Numbered from the stretch's first letter, positions 27,401-40,529 are shown. The stretch: DNA of 64,000 nucleotides from Laguncularia racemosa (GCA_037954665.1 JBBMOL010000140.1:992001-1056000); one strand, 5' to 3'. The notes: generated by a model from the sequence alone, not told the origin. Numbers and translations: made by a program.

Positions 27401-29825
27401 AACAAGCAATATTCAAGGTTACTAAGGTTGGGGGAAGAGTTTCCAGAGAAGCTGTCCATTTTTGTGGAGCAATATCCCAATCTTTTGTGGCTTCATGAAG
27501 TGTTTCTTCATCAATTTTCATCTGCATCGGATACACTCCATGCATTAGCTCTTTCTGAAAATCAGGACTTTGTTTCAGAAGCTGAAGAGGGAGCTGAACC
27601 CAACCACAGAGATTTGAATCTGACACTTGCCCAGAGAAAGCATTTTCTCAATCTCTCAAAGATAGCTATTTTGACAGGTGAAAAATCTATTCATGAATTG
27701 TTATTTTGTAATATAGTATGTATCTAACACTCAGAACCAGAAACGAATTGTTATATTGTAATAGAGGCTTCATTTACTCTCTGTGCTTTGCTAGTGGATA
27801 ATATTCTGAAACCAGCCTCAAACTATTAATAAAGACAGCATGTGTTCCTAGTTTTTAAGGTTTTTCTGATTCTTTTTCCCATTAGAGAATTCAAAAAGAT
27901 GATATTTATTCGGGTACATGATAGAGTTTTTTCAATTTTTAAGTCCTCATTTTGTAACCATTTGTATGTGCAATTAATTGGAATGATAATGCTTCTGATT
28001 TTTTTATTCTTTTATTTTTATTTATATATATATTTTTGCTTCATCCTCAGGCGATGAAACTGCTATGGAGACAAAGGTGGCACGCCTTGAAGCTGATTTG
28101 AAAATTCTGAAATTACAGGTCTTGCTGAACTTCTGAAGTTTTGCGGTGTTTAAAATAATTGTTTAATCTTTTGCATCTGGCTGGCTAAGGATTAAGGATT
28201 AATTGTTTAATACCCTGCGCGTTGTGATAATCTAAGGCTGAAAAGCACGGTTTTTAAATGTGGATACTCTTGGTGCATGCAAGTGGTTTATGGCCCCTAT
28301 CAGATTGGGTCTGGACAAGCCATAGTTGAAAATAAGATGATTTGGTTTCTGCATTGAATTGGACTAGATAGACTTGTCTTCTTCCAAAGATTTTTTTTTT
28401 AAGGGAAACAGGATTGCCTGTTGCAGAAAGTGTAGTTTGAAGATTTTCTAATAATTGGAACTTTTTCCTTAGTACTCTACACTGTGTTTAGAGTCAATAA
28501 CATTCTTGTATGATAATTGAAAAAACATCGAGTAAGCTAAAGGGGGAGAAAATGATCATAACATGATATGTGTAGGAAGTATGGCTATCCATCTATGTCT
28601 TCTGTGGCCAAATCACCACCACATGACTTCGCCCTATTCCTCAATTACTAAACATAAAGAGATGACAGCCTTAAAAATTTATCTGCCCTTGCAATCCAAA
28701 GGGTCTGAAGTATAATTTTGTAGCTTCTTCCTATTTCTCTCTGTATTTGAAATTATTTTAATATGCACCTTACACATCAAACTTATCCATGAAGAAGTTC
28801 AGAAAATAAGTGCATTTTCATGCCGTACATATGTATATCTTTTGCTTTTATCAATTTGTGAATTTTTTTTTTAATTCAAGTAGGAATCTTTATACAAACA
28901 CCTTCCATGAGAAGTGTTGAATAAGCTTTCTTGTCAGTTTTGAGCATTTGTTGCTCTTTCTCAGAGTTTCTATTTGAACAGATATACTGTGCATACACAC
29001 TCACCACAAAACCTATTCATACCCACTGGGGCAAGCTTTTTTGGATAAATAGTTGAAAGCTTGCTACGGTCTCCCATTTAGAAATTCATATGGAAGTTCA
29101 AATTCCCTTTACTTGCAAGAGTTGCTTAGATTCTGATAATTCTCAGTCACTGTTAGGGAACTTTATTATGTTGATCTTGTTGCTTGTACAGGAATTATAA
29201 ATCTCTAGTGTTTGGTGGATTTTATGCACGCCTTTTGTCTCTGATTATTTTCTGTCTTCTTCAAAAATATTATTTCGATGTGCAGGAAGAGGTGACAGAA
29301 CTCCTTGACAAAGAAGCAAAACAGAACACTGGAAATAAGCTCCTTCGTCCTGAAGATCTGATTGAATTATGCCTCAAAAGCAGCAATGCTGACCTCACTT
29401 TGCGGGCATTTGATGTATTTGCATGGACCAGTTCTTCTTTTCGCAGGTCTCACAAAAGCCTTTTGGAGGATTGCTGGAAAAACGCTGCTGATCAGGATGA
29501 TTGGGGAAGCCTTTTTCAAGCTTCCACGGCTGAAGGTTGGACTGATGAGGAAACCTTACGTGTTTTGAAAGATACTCTACTTTTCCAGGCTTCAAGTAGG
29601 TGTTATGGACCTGAAGCTGTGACATTCGAAGGAGGCTTTGAAGAAGTGCTTCCACTGAGACAAGATAACCCAGAGCCACCGCATTTGAAGGATTCTGGCT
29701 CCTTAGAAGCACTATTGATGCAACACAAGAACTACCCAGATGCAGGCAAACTTATGCTAACTGCAGTAATGCTGGGCAGTGTGCAGGGCGGTGCTGGTGA
29801 AGAAAGTCCTTCACCAATAGAGTGA
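20335..29825 (+). CDS. NUP133: Nuclear pore complex protein NUP133 (8 coding exons, 1329 aa)
   Basis: NUP133 is a scaffold subunit of the Nup107-160 Y-complex at the nuclear envelope; in legumes the orthologue is also needed for symbiotic signalling. Coding exons inferred from splice sites and frame: 20335-20522, 22107-22231, 22542-24398, 25203-25924, 26115-26267, 27341-27677, 28051-28118 and 29286-29825. All introns are GT..AG, and the exons sum to 3990 bases including TGA, with every junction in frame. The N terminus (MFSPGVGTGRGRKR, then GTPAPWAPRLSVLAR, then VGEFPDVVRDEQASLLQKR) matches plant NUP133. Residues from about 100 to 500 form the beta-propeller region. The remainder is the alpha-helical stack, with KFLQFLALSKCHDEL, GGFSYFVFQQLYENKQYSRL and LRPEDLIELCLKS conserved. 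Exons 3 and 8 carry most of the protein. The frame stays open 85 codons upstream of the chosen ATG, but the family start is at 20335. The frame running past 24398 into a TA repeat is intron. Confidence 0.93.
20791..21190. repeat. Local duplications in NUP133 intron 1
   Basis: ATGAGATATGGGAGAGTTGA occurs at about 20828 and again at about 20960, within a longer purine-rich similarity. Further on, CTGGGCCTATC, GATTATCTGT and GTCATAGTTAATTT each occur twice between about 21000 and 21175, together with many TTAACTGCTGATT-type units. These are short-range tandem duplications of intronic DNA with no coding content. Confidence 0.6.
21538..21700 (+). mobile_element. Au-like SINE inserted in NUP133 intron 1
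   Basis: The sequence GAGCCTTGGGATAATTGGTT gives an A-box at about 21537-21560, and GGTCACAAGCTCGAGTCTCG gives a B-box at about 21575-21595. Then GGAAGAGGACTTTTGTAAGC leads into a pyrimidine-rich body with ACCTACCTGTCTGGGGAAGC. This order (GAGCCTTGG head, AAGGTCACGGGTTCGAG-type B-box, GTAAG body) is the signature of the plant Au SINE family, derived from a tRNA. It lies in sense orientation with the host gene. Confidence 0.65.
22015..22040. repeat. (CT)n microsatellite in NUP133 intron 1
   Basis: A run of CT dinucleotides lies about 70 bases before the acceptor of exon 2, so it may contribute to the polypyrimidine context. A (TA)n run in intron 3 at about 24444-24468 is similar. Confidence 0.7.
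22536..22547 (+). other. NAGNAG tandem splice acceptor at NUP133 exon 3
   Basis: The intron 2 acceptor reads CTGCAGCAGGTG. Splicing after the first CAG (exon start 22542) or the second (22545) both keep frame with the single base left by exon 2. They give Ser-Ala-Gly-Asp or Ser-Gly-Asp at the junction. NAGNAG acceptors are a known source of single-residue isoforms. Which site is used cannot be read from DNA. Confidence 0.6.
26525..26972. repeat. Tandem duplication (about 220-235 bp) in NUP133 intron 5
   Basis: Copy 1 spans about 26525-26743 and copy 2 about 26761-26972. Both contain GCTGTTATTTCA, CCTGTGAGAAAA, GTGTTGTTT, CAAGAGATCAATTAAAATCT, GCTAGTTCTAGGTGATGCAT, AGCAAATGCATG and TTGCAGCCA in the same order. 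The copies have diverged by substitutions and small indels. There is no coding frame. Confidence 0.8.
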
Positions 29826-30784
29826 CGCTGCTAATGATATTAGTCCTGCTGATCTTACCATTTTGTACAAGTATAGCAAAATTGTAAATGTTTTTCAGGC
29901 TGTCTTCATCTAGCCTTTAGTCGTTGGGAACAAGTTTAGGCAAAAGCTCATATGCAGAATAGGCCTCTAATAGATTGTAGCCGACTAGCAGTGTTTAAAT
30001 TTTTCCTCCGAGAAACCGGACACAGCTAGAGAAGATCTACTATTGCGGGAAGGATGTCGATTCTTTCGACGAAACTGCCTTTAGTATGTCAGGCGAGATG
30101 ATTGTTATGCAGAGGATGAATGGAAATATTTTGGCCTGTGAAAAGATGGTATGGATGCTTGCATGTTGTGCATGTGCCTTATTTTTCATGTGCATTTGTT
30201 ACCAAGGATAAATGTCAAATCCGCCTTTTAATTGTATATATATGGAATTTAATGTAATTAAATATCATATTCAATTGAGTTTTTACCTGTTATATTTTCT
30301 AATTAAAATTGAAATTGAAATCGTGAAATAACATCCAACCAGAATTTATTTATCAAATTTATTATTTTGGCATCTTCAGCAAAACATCATGACTGATGCT
30401 TATTGGTTGAGAGTTGATGTTGTTAGGAAAGCAAACAAAGGTAGTAAGTTTAAGGACTAAATGTTTGAGTAGGCATGGCATTTGACTATTTTAAATTGCA
30501 GGCTTTAAAAAATATTAAAAATTAGGTAGTCGCTTTTACATTATCCATTGTTGTAGTGTAATCGAATCAACTCTCATATTTCAGCTGCCTAACTTTATCG
30601 AGGATGTGTTTGTACAATCAGTGGAACAATTCATTTTTCAAATTTTCTTCAATCTAAAAAAGGTACTAAAGGTGTTAAATAGTCTAATTTAGACATTGGT
30701 TTTAGCACCAAAAATAATTGGTAAATAACCACCTTAATCAATGCAGGCCCATTAGGCTATGTAATATTGTTTGTAAAATCATAA
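29826..30784. other. NUP133 3' UTR and downstream intergenic DNA
   Basis: The 3' UTR begins at 29826. I see no single convincing poly(A) signal; AT-rich near-upstream-element-like sequence lies at about 30200-30260. Beyond that the DNA is AT-rich with no gene. Confidence 0.45.
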
Positions 30785-31800
30785 TGAAGGTTTCGGTTAA
30801 TTAAGTGAGACGTGAGCTAGGGAGCGCGATTTATCCTAATCAATCTAGCTTTATTCCATAGGTTCCATGGGAAAAAATGTTTAAAGGTTGGATAATGGTA
30901 AAAATAGATTTAAAAATGATCTATATTTAAGGATTTTATCAACCAGTCCCTTTGAAGCTTTGAAGCTTGAATTTTCTTGAGTAGTGGATCATTCTCATTT
31001 TATAGTGTCTCAACTACCTCAATTAAGCTAATGCTTAGTAGTTCACCTCTAGGAGGGTTTCAATTCAATAGAGGAATCCAATAGACTCAATTTATCCTTA
31101 TTTTCATATTTTGAAATTCTTGAGTAGACTCATTGAGAAAGGATTTACCTCACCACAGACTCTTGGAAGCTTGTTAAAATTGGAGATACTAAGCTGATTT
31201 CTCATGTCTTCTTCGTTGATGACGTGATTCTCTAGACAAAAGCTTCAATAGGTATGCTCATTCTCTATAGCAAACCCTAAAAAATTTGGTAAATTGTTTG
31301 GACTCAATGTATATGAGTCAAAATCGACAATATTTATTTTTGTAATATGTGTATAGATATCATATAAGAAATTTTCAGATTTCTACATACAAAGAAAGTA
31401 AAATCTTATAGCAAATACTTAGGATTTCCTTAGAGTAAGGAGTCAAATTCAAAAATAGGAAATTTAGACTCTTACTAGATAACGCATAAAGTAAATTGAG
31501 TAAATGGAAGTGGATACTCCTTTGTATGGAAGTTCAAAAATTATGTTCGAATTAGTCTTATAAGCTTTGCCTACCTAATATATGCAAGGATGTTCTCTTC
31601 CATCTAGTTCATCAAACAAAATGGAGGTCATTAGGATTTTTTTTCTATTTACAATGGATCCTCTAATGGGTACATAGTTTATTGGATAAGAATTTGTAGT
31701 ATCAAATAAAATAGGGAGAGGGTTTGGCTTTGCTAAGCCTCGTGTTTGCAATAAAGCTTTAGGTATTAAGCAAATGGGAGTTCAAAACTAAGGGAATCCT
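30785..31800 (+). mobile_element. Decayed LINE reverse transcriptase fragment
   Basis: Broken + strand frames contain a segment like the start of the LINE RT domain (PNQSSFIP at about 30836) and MVKIDLKMIYI near 30895 (compare the canonical KIDLEKAYD). WKLVKIGD followed by HVFFVDDVIL at about 31170-31230 is the catalytic FADD box, here FVDD. A segment after it resembles the post-RT LINE region (SISLISFAYLIYAR-like near 31550). Stop codons interrupt it repeatedly, including inside the first motif. It belongs to the same broad class as the remnant at 1560-3760 but covers an earlier part of the polyprotein. Confidence 0.7.
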
Positions 31801-34800
31801 TTGGATTGAAACTTCAAAGCTAAATATAGAAAGAAAATAAGAGGAAATCAATTCTTAACCCAAGTAGGTTCTTCTCAACTCTTAAAAGAACTTGTAGTGT
31901 GTCAAGAATGAATAGTTAAAAAGAAGATGGTTCTTGCTATCTTAAATTATCCACAAAAAAAAAGATTTTTATCACACTTCAAATGTGAAGGGCATGGCCA
32001 ATCCACCACTTGTGCTCATAGCCATCATACAAGGCTCAATCCTATACTATTTGATCTTTAAAAAATTCCTCAAAGTGGGATGAACACAAAGCCTAACAAA
32101 AAACTAAACTACAACACATGAATATGGTAGGCCGCATGTATTCTTATATTGATTGCAACAATTATAAGTCCATCTGAAATATAATTTTAGACGTAACAAG
32201 CAACATGCACCTTAGCATCCCAATGTTTAGGATATGTAGACTTTGATAATAGGCACACGCGTGTCATGTAAGTATTTTCTTGAAGTGCTCCTGCATGGCA
32301 CTTAGGACTCTTAACCCTAAAAGGAGGTTAAATTCAGTGTGAACACATACACAAACACGAGTTTAGAGAGAGAAAGTAGGTAGAGAAGTTCTAAAGTGAA
32401 TGTAAATCAACTAGGAAATGGATGATTTACAAATAAGAGATGATCCCCTATATATACAAGAGGCTTTCTTAGATAAATGGTCAAGATCAATTCAATTTAA
32501 CAATTAAAATTAAATCCTATGTACTCCCATCTATTGTAATACAACTTAAAGTTCTCTTCATCTTTCTAAAACCTTCTTCTAGTTTCTAGAACCTTGCCTT
32601 GGATCCCTTAGATTTTTGGGCAAACCTCCATCTTAGATTCTTATTGGTTATATCTCCATTCTTGGGTTTCTATCAGGCCACAAGTTAGTGCTCCTCTTAA
32701 TATTTTTGTGATACACGCACTCACACATGCACACAGACACATACATATTGTCAAACTTCGTGAGCCTGTAGGAAGTGTAGTTTCCGCTGTATGATGCATA
32801 GAAACCCAAGGATAACCCTTTTGTTATCTAAGAGCTTGTCTTACAATGTATAAGGTGTACTTACATATAAAATTCCCAAATCAAGGTTTAACATTTTCCA
32901 AAAAATAATAATAATAATAATTCAGAGTAATGAAATATTATAATGTCCACAAGTACATATTATAGTTTCAAACATTAAAGTTTACAATACATTTTAGTCC
33001 ATGCTACGTATATGAAATTTAAAATAAGAAATTAGACAAAATACATATATAAGCGATCTCTCCACTCCAATCATTCATGGTTCCCTTGTATCATGTACTA
33101 ACCTTTGGTATCTATCGACCGAGCTCTAGCCAAATGGCTGCTTGCAACAAGGCAAGTCTATGGGGTGTAAGCTATAAAGCTTAGTAAGCTAGATCCTTTA
33201 ATTGAACTGAAAAGTAAATGTCAAGCAAGTTATTTAATTTAAAAGAAAAGGCTTCTTTCAGGAGTATTGTAACTAATAGGGAACAAGAAGGAAGGGAGAG
33301 CACAACAAAAGCCAAGGAGCCTAACGAAGAAGAGATCTTTTCCAACACAACTGATATGCGACATGTCTATCTTTCTTCCTAATAGTTGAAATGTGATGGT
33401 TAGTGTTAGTGCTATAGTCAGTCCCTTACCTCATTCCTTTGCCTGGATTGGCTTATGTTACTAAGAAGGATCTTTTCTATAGCTTCAAGCTGGTCTAAGC
33501 ATGGATTGAGAGTTAGATTCTATCCCGCTTAGGAAAGGTTAAGGTGGTGTAAGCTATAAGGCTTAGTAAACTAGATAATCTTATTGAACCGACAAGTAAA
33601 TGTCAAGCGAGTTATTTATTTTAAACATATGTCATGCATAAGTAATTACATGAATGCAATGGTATATATGGTTTACCGAACACCGCATACAACATAAATT
33701 TACACCCTCTGTTGCCTAGGTTGGAAATCACAAAATACACGTCGACTTCAGGCTTTAATGACCCTGAGCTATCTTTTGAGATAATTTGTAAAGTCTATAT
33801 ATATTTTTGTAATATATTTCAATTGACTTGAAGATACATATATATGTACTAAGCCCGTCATGGGGTATAGATTATGAAAGACCCATAAGTTAATCACTCC
33901 TAAGTGATGGATCCCGGACTGGGGAATCTTAGGTCTTGACTAGAGAGTGGCATTTCTTGGGTTTCACTTAGTTTTCAAAGGTCGAGACAAGGTGTACCCA
34001 TGGAGTACACCTTCATGGGGCCTTTTCATACCACCGCGTAATGCTGACGACCTTCTTACATGCAGGACTCCATGATGTGTGATTCATTATATTTAAAGCC
34101 GAATAATCTTAAGTCAAATTATTTGGCATCCACGACAAATTAATATAGACACTTCTAATTTCTATAGTTTAAATGCAGGGGAAAGCAGAAATCAATTAGT
34201 TAAGTATAATTAAGATAAATTGGCAATCAAACATGGCATTCAAGCACATAAAATGCCCTAAGTTACCCCCCGCATACAAATCCAGCTTAAATATCAAATA
34301 TTTATATACATGCGGGTATGCTAATTACAAATATAAACAAGGTACAGTAATCATTGGATTTTTACTCACCCGGCCATAAGGTCTTCAATCGTAATAATTA
34401 GGTGGCAAGTTGCCCCCATATGTCATGTCACTTGATAAGACAGAATAATTCTATAAGTTAGGGTTAAAACTAAACTATACTAGTTTTGCTAGTTTTAACG
34501 TTTTTCTCGATTTTGAAGGTTTTAGTATTTTCTTCATAACTTTTTCATTTTAAGTGTGCTTTTTATTTATTTATAGTCGTTTTAAAGGGTTTTGAATGTC
34601 CTTTGAATTTTTGAAGTCGTTTTAGTGGTTTGAACTTCACAAAATTGCGTTGGTGCCCAAACAGAGCAGATGCACCCAATTTATGTTTGGTTTAGGGCTC
34701 CTTTTTGTCTAATTTGATCTAATAATCTAAAGAAATTAATCATAACCATTTGGGACTTCCAAATGGCATGTTTGTCTTCTTCTTTTTTTTTTTTTTGGAA

Positions 34801-37800
34801 TTTCTAGAATTTAACCCAAGGGTTTTGTGTGTCTTCTTTAAATGCTTCAGTTGTACTTTTTCCTTTTTGTTTGTGTTAGTTTTATGTTTTTTCTTTAAGA
34901 TTTTTAATTCCAAAATTTTCCTAATGATATTTTGGTATTTTTAGGTTCTATAAATAAAGAAAATTTCCAAATTCAATTGGTTTGGTCACAGTTGGAAGTC
35001 CTTGCTTGCCATTTCTTCCAATTTTTCACTACAAAAGGGATTCTTTTTCCATCCGAATTTCCCATTACTTAAAAAGGCATCAAGTAAATAAAAAATATAC
35101 TGAGTTGGCCCCTTAACTTTGGCATTTAGAAGCATAAAGAATCTATAAATTTTGATCTCTTAATATCTTTAAAAAATTTAAGCATATAAGTTACATTGGA
35201 AGGTAAACCTTTACAATTTTGCATCCTAGAATTGGCTTGCATTTCCAACTTATTTTTTAAGCTAAATATACTCCAAATATACATGTAAATTTATAAAATC
35301 AAAGAAACATAACTCTATTCTAATATGTGGAATCAAAATATTATAAGGAAAAAAAAAATGATAGCAACAAGAAGATGTGAGGTCTTACTCATTAGTGTTA
35401 TGGGAGTGTCCAAATCTTCCTCCTTCTACTTCCTCTTGAGGTGGCTTTATGTCCTAATCTTCCTTGGAATCTTAGCTCCTTAAATGGCCTCTTGGTTGGT
35501 GTGGATAATATTAGAAGTTTGGCTTGATTAAGGGTTGTTTGGAGTATGATCAGTGGATAAAGCTTGGAGGGGTGCAGTAGGGGAAGCAGAGTTGCAGTTT
35601 GGAGGGTGATGATGCGATCCAATTTTTGAGGGTGTTTTAGGAGTTCTTTGCATAGCTTTTGAGTGTGTTTTTCTTGTGGGATTTCTTTAGAAGGAAGGGG
35701 GTTTCATGTAGAGAATAAGTGGTGATCAAATTAAAAAGGGATAGCCTAGAAAAAGAGGGTTAGATATTGTGGTTTGAAGCCTTCTCTTGGAATCGATTTT
35801 GGAAGGTTTTTCTTGAGAGTTTCTAGCAAATTTTTTAGAGCTTTTGAGTGGTAATTTTTCTAGAAAAAAGAGAGGTTTTGTGTGTGGAAATGGGGAGTGA
35901 GAAATCAAAAGTTTGGATAGCATGCTTGAGGGAATTATCTATTGGTCCTTAGCTTGGTCTTTTAGGTAAAAACTTTGTCCATTGGTTAATAGGTTTAATC
36001 CTAGGGGATGTGTTTGTAAACTAAGCAGATTTGTCCCTCCTTATTTTCACTTAGTTAGCTGCTAGTCACCCTTGCATTTGGTTAGACTAATCTTATTAGT
36101 TTCCTAGTTAGTTCCCCTAGTTCCTCTAGCTAGCATCTCACGTGGACAATGGTAGATTTACGGCTTATTTTGGGGTATTAATTCTCCTTGTTTTCTTGTG
36201 GTTAAATGGGCTTTAATTAGGGCTTATATGGGGGGAATTTCATATTGAGTTTGGGCTTAAGATCTAGTCATTTGATGGTTCAAATATGGCTATCTCTCTC
36301 TCCCTCTCAATGCCACCTACATGGATGGTTTAGGTTTATGTTTTCCAATTTTTGTTTCACCCAATCTAATTGCTTATTAAGGTTAGATTTGATTAATTTT
36401 TTTTGTTTCTTTAAACTAATTATAGGGTAGTTCGCCGCCATTTAAGTTTCAGATTTGTTCGAATCAAATCTTAGATTTTTTCGAGCTTAACATTGGTTTT
36501 TCGTAATTTCGAAGAAAATCCTAACATCAAAGGTTGGTTCTAAGATTTTAGGAATTAAATTTAGGCCTTTTGAATACCCAAAATCAAGTTTAGTTTTCCT
36601 AATGTAGTGTTCTATCATCGCTGTTTGGTTAGGTTTCAAATTCCTTAGCTTTTGGATACATTAGTTGGCTTGCATATCGCAAGGTGAATCTAATTCACAA
36701 TCAGTTTTTTTTATTCGTTTTCCTACGTATTTCTTAATATTTTCTTTCATACTAATTCTTGAATTGAAAATTTTTTAGGGTTTACACGTATAGTTATATA
36801 TATATATATATATATATAGTCTTCTCATCTTGATTTTGTTACTAGTATCAGTTATCAAGCTAGTACTACATTGTAACAATCCATAATAGTATACCATATC
36901 ACTTATATGACCCATTTATAACTTTGTCCCAAAGACTTAACCCGTGTCATAACAGATAGCCAATCAACAACCAACTCACTTGTATGCGGTAGTTTAACAC
37001 CTAAGCTACTTGCCACTTCATTTCGAATGTCAACTCCTTAAAGGTGAGTATAATCAATCTAAGACTGCCATTTTCGATAATCTTGACATAGGCTCAAGCA
37101 TAAGCAAGAAACATCATTCATTTATGGCAAAAAATAGTTATAAGATTCATTTTATTCTAATCCCATGAGCACAATCGACCTGTAAGTAGAATAGTTAATT
37201 GCATTGCTTTTCCCATTGTCTTCAACACTCTCTCTCTCTCTCTCTCTCTTTTCTTTTTATTTTCTTTTTTTTTTTAATTATCTCCAAGATAGACTTAAAA
37301 CTAAATCAATGAATTTAATTAATTCACTTTTAGGTTTCATTTTAATTCATCTTTTTGGTTATCCTAAGGTTTAAGGGGCGTTCCATTTGATTTAAGGTTA
37401 TTAAGAAGATTTTAGCAATTTAAATAATTTAAGTCAATCATAAAGAGAAAGTAGTTGACCAAAGTATAATAGAAACCCATTTGATTGATTGGGCAACCAA
37501 GGTAGTTGATCGAGTTTTCTACAAGATAGACCAACTCACAAATACACTTAAAAAGATTTTGTTGAATTGAGTTTTTCTTTTATTTACTATTGTTCTTACA
37601 TATCTAATTATTGAAAATTTTCTTAATTTGGATTTTTTTGATAGATTTTTTATCTTTTCATTAGAATTTCATTTATCCTCTATAATTTTAGTTTTCAAAA
37701 TGAATCTTATCAAAAATTTATTAGCCTATTCATTTTGTCTATGAATTAGGAGCTAGGATCTGTATAGGATAAAATCTATATTCTTTTCAGCAAATTTCTA

Positions 37801-38439
37801 GCATTGGTTCTAATAATTAAATTTGAATTTTTCAATTTAGTTTTCCAATGATACTTTTAAGGTTTGAGATATTAATTGTTAGGTTCCTTTAAATTCAAAA
37901 TTTCAAGATATCAATTATGGATAACAATTTAAGGTTTTATTGGTATTATTAATATGTTACTTGTAAGTTAGCAACTTTGAAATCTTTTTTTTTTTTTTTT
38001 TAAGATTCATTTATATGAGTCTTAGCATGGAAATTCTTTCAAATTTAGCTCTTTGTTTCCCCCCCTAAATTATTCGATTTCCTCTTTCATGTCACGATTA
38101 TATTTCTTAATTTACATTATGTTACCTATCCAGAATCCATGTTAATATCGTCCACATTTAGGTTTCGTTCATCAATGCAACTTATTAGGTGTTTGCTTAA
38201 TATCATTTCAATTACTCATCATGCACATATCCTAAGTACCCTGGACCTGGAATACATGGCAGTATATTCATTTCCATTTTTGTTATTTATGTATTTTATT
38301 AGCAAATTTTTCTCAGTCCAGGGCATTTCAATCCTAATTATTGCTGCATGATTAGAAATAAGAAAAATGAGGAAAACTTGTCCCTGCGGGACATATGTGA
38401 TAATGTGAGCAATTATAAAACTTAAAGATAACATTATTT
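31801..38439. other. Long gene-free region, probably old repeats
   Basis: No gene could be supported on either strand. The frames at 34750-34944 (+), 35398-35622 (-) and 35726-35923 (-) are low-complexity or unrecognised. Pieces at about 32930-34480 read like retrotransposon non-coding DNA (GC-richer blocks such as GATCCCGGACTGGGGAATCT), but I found no paired LTRs. Microsatellites occur at about 36797-36819 (TA) and about 37228-37250 (CT). Confidence 0.45.
33162..33626. repeat. Pair of 83-bp direct repeats
   Basis: The segment 33162-33244 (GGTGTAAGCTATAAAGCTTA and onward to TCAAGCAAGTTATTTAATTT) recurs at 33544-33626 with a few changes, including GTAAATGTCAAGC in both. The start-to-start spacing is about 382 bases. 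It could be a local duplication or a trace of a retrotransposon; nothing else distinguishes these. Confidence 0.7.
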
Positions 38440-38620
38440 ATTTGGTGGGCTTATAAAGATGGATTGCCAGCAGCAGTTAACGTAGGAGAGACCAATGTTC
38501 ACGACAATGTTGTTTGTTTAAGATGTAGAGATCCAAATGAAGAAATGGAACATGTGTTAAGGCATTGTCCTCTCGTCCTTTCTATAGGATGAGTTAGTTT
38601 CCTTTTCAGGACTATTCGTC
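38440..38620 (+). mobile_element. LINE zinc-finger (zf-RVT) fragment
   Basis: The + strand reads LPAAVNVGE, then VVCLRCRDPNEEMEHVLRHC. This fits the C-x-x-C ... H-x-x-x-x-C pattern of the zf-RVT region that follows reverse transcriptase in plant LINEs. The frame breaks soon after. It is an isolated fragment not continuous with other LINE pieces in the window. Confidence 0.6.
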
Positions 38621-40515
38621 ATTCAGAATTGACCCTTGCCCAAGTCTAGTTTCAGCTTTTAAAGGCAGCTGGATTTGAATGAAGTGAACATTGTAGCGGT
38701 TAGCCATACAATAGCAATTTTTGGGAACATTTTAGAGTCTCATGATAAGACTATCCGGTTCATTATTTAATGGTTGAAATGTTTATAAGAATTAATATCA
38801 TGGAAATTTCAACTATTGAAATATATACTAAATGGGCCGTCGATAATGTTGTAGAATAACTTAACTTTTTCCATTCTTAATTAGGAATTTATGAGTATAA
38901 GATGGATAGAATGGAGATCCTTACCTCATACGCTATTGTACAAGTTCTGAAAATTTGATATTAAGAATAAGGATTATTATGTGATTTCTTGAAACTATCT
39001 TGTAAAATTTATAGAATCTAGTTTTATTTTTATTTTTTAATTTTTTTTCAAGTTAAAGTATCAATAGTCATTTATATTAAAAATTATGATATTCAAATTT
39101 TAAGTTTACATTTTTTAAATGTAGATTATGAAAAGCATAAATATAATAAATTTGGATAAACAAAATAAGCCACAACACCAATTAGAAAGACAGTATGATT
39201 GAGTGTTGGTTAAAATAATAGATTTTAAGTTGAGTGAATATGGTTGAATTTCCATTGTCTTCATCAAAAAAATTATGCTATACTTATGATTAGGTTCATG
39301 ATATCTTACATATATTGAGGAATCATAGAATATCTAGGAACTCAAAACTTGTAATATAATGAGTATAGATTTCAATAGGTTTTATTGTACATATAAGGTT
39401 ACACATTGCAACTTACCCTATAGTTAGATATTTCAAAATTTTAAAATCAAAATTTATCTTATAATATCTAATACTTATATAAGAATCTATCCAATCATAT
39501 TGGGTTTAATAGTTTTTTATTGTCATGTGGTTTCAATGTTCACCCTACTTTTATTGTATCTCTTCTCACGCTATGAAAATGTACTTTGTATCCTCCTTTG
39601 AACAATTGGAAAGTTGCTTGAATCTAAGAATGTATTTGACAAAGGATTTTTTTCGGATCGCATATATAAAATACAAATTTGTTATTAAAATTAATCTTCA
39701 TTCAAATGAAGATAAATTGCTTAAAACGAAAGTGATTCCCTTCCCTACCAATAGTTGCATAAAGGCCGGGAGTTTATGAAATGAATCCGAATGCCTATTT
39801 CTTGAATTTAATCATTTTGTCTTACCTTATCTTAAAATTTGCCTTCCACTTTAAACTAAACTTTGTTGTTCCCTTAAAGCCCAAGATTTCCTTTGAAGAC
39901 ATAACCTTCTATACTGACAATTAACATGTCAAGATCCAAACATCATGGATGATTGAACTGAACAGTCCTACATGAATGTTACTTTTAAGAGCTGCTTTTG
40001 TAATTTTAATTTTATTTCCCTAATTTTTCACCATTTTCTCTCCATTTGCATAACTAAACTTTAAAATATAAACATTTCCACCTATTTTTATCTACTTCCA
40101 TGCAATTCCATCTTTATTTAAGCTTTCAAACATAATTTACCACAAGTTAATACCAATCAAACACAATCTAAATTTTTCCTCCAAAAAGTAATTTGTCCAA
40201 CATAGCAACTAGCAAATAGAAAATCAAAGCTAATCTCATATCATCTATTTACCATTTTTTCCTTGAGTCATGATAGATTGAGATAAATTGCTCACGGGCC
40301 CTCAAGACTAAAATAACCCCAAAAAACACTTGTGTGGCCAGTATGCAATCTTTCCAACTCCAACATCCCACTCCCACAAGATCTTTTATAGTCCACGTAG
40401 CAAAACAGCAATCCCTTTCTCCAAGGAAAAATCACAAGGGAAATCCGAATCTAACATTAGGACCAATAGGATGTTGCTGATGTGTAGATATCCTAATCCA
40501 CAACATCCCTTGCTG
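38621..40515. other. Intergenic DNA upstream of LHCB2
   Basis: AT-rich with no gene. The last 250 bases before LHCB2 are more balanced and contain CCAAT (at about 40466 and 40518) and GATATCC (at about 40487), elements often seen in LHCB promoters; their use here is inferred. Confidence 0.4.
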
Positions 40516-40517
40516 TT

Positions 40518-40529
40518 CCAATATAATAC
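40518..40529 (+). promoter_or_regulatory. Candidate CCAAT/TATA element of LHCB2
   Basis: CCAATATAATACC lies about 100 bases upstream of the ATG at 40619. It is the best TATA-like match in the proximal region and would give a leader of roughly 65-70 bases, typical of LHCB genes. Confidence 0.45.
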
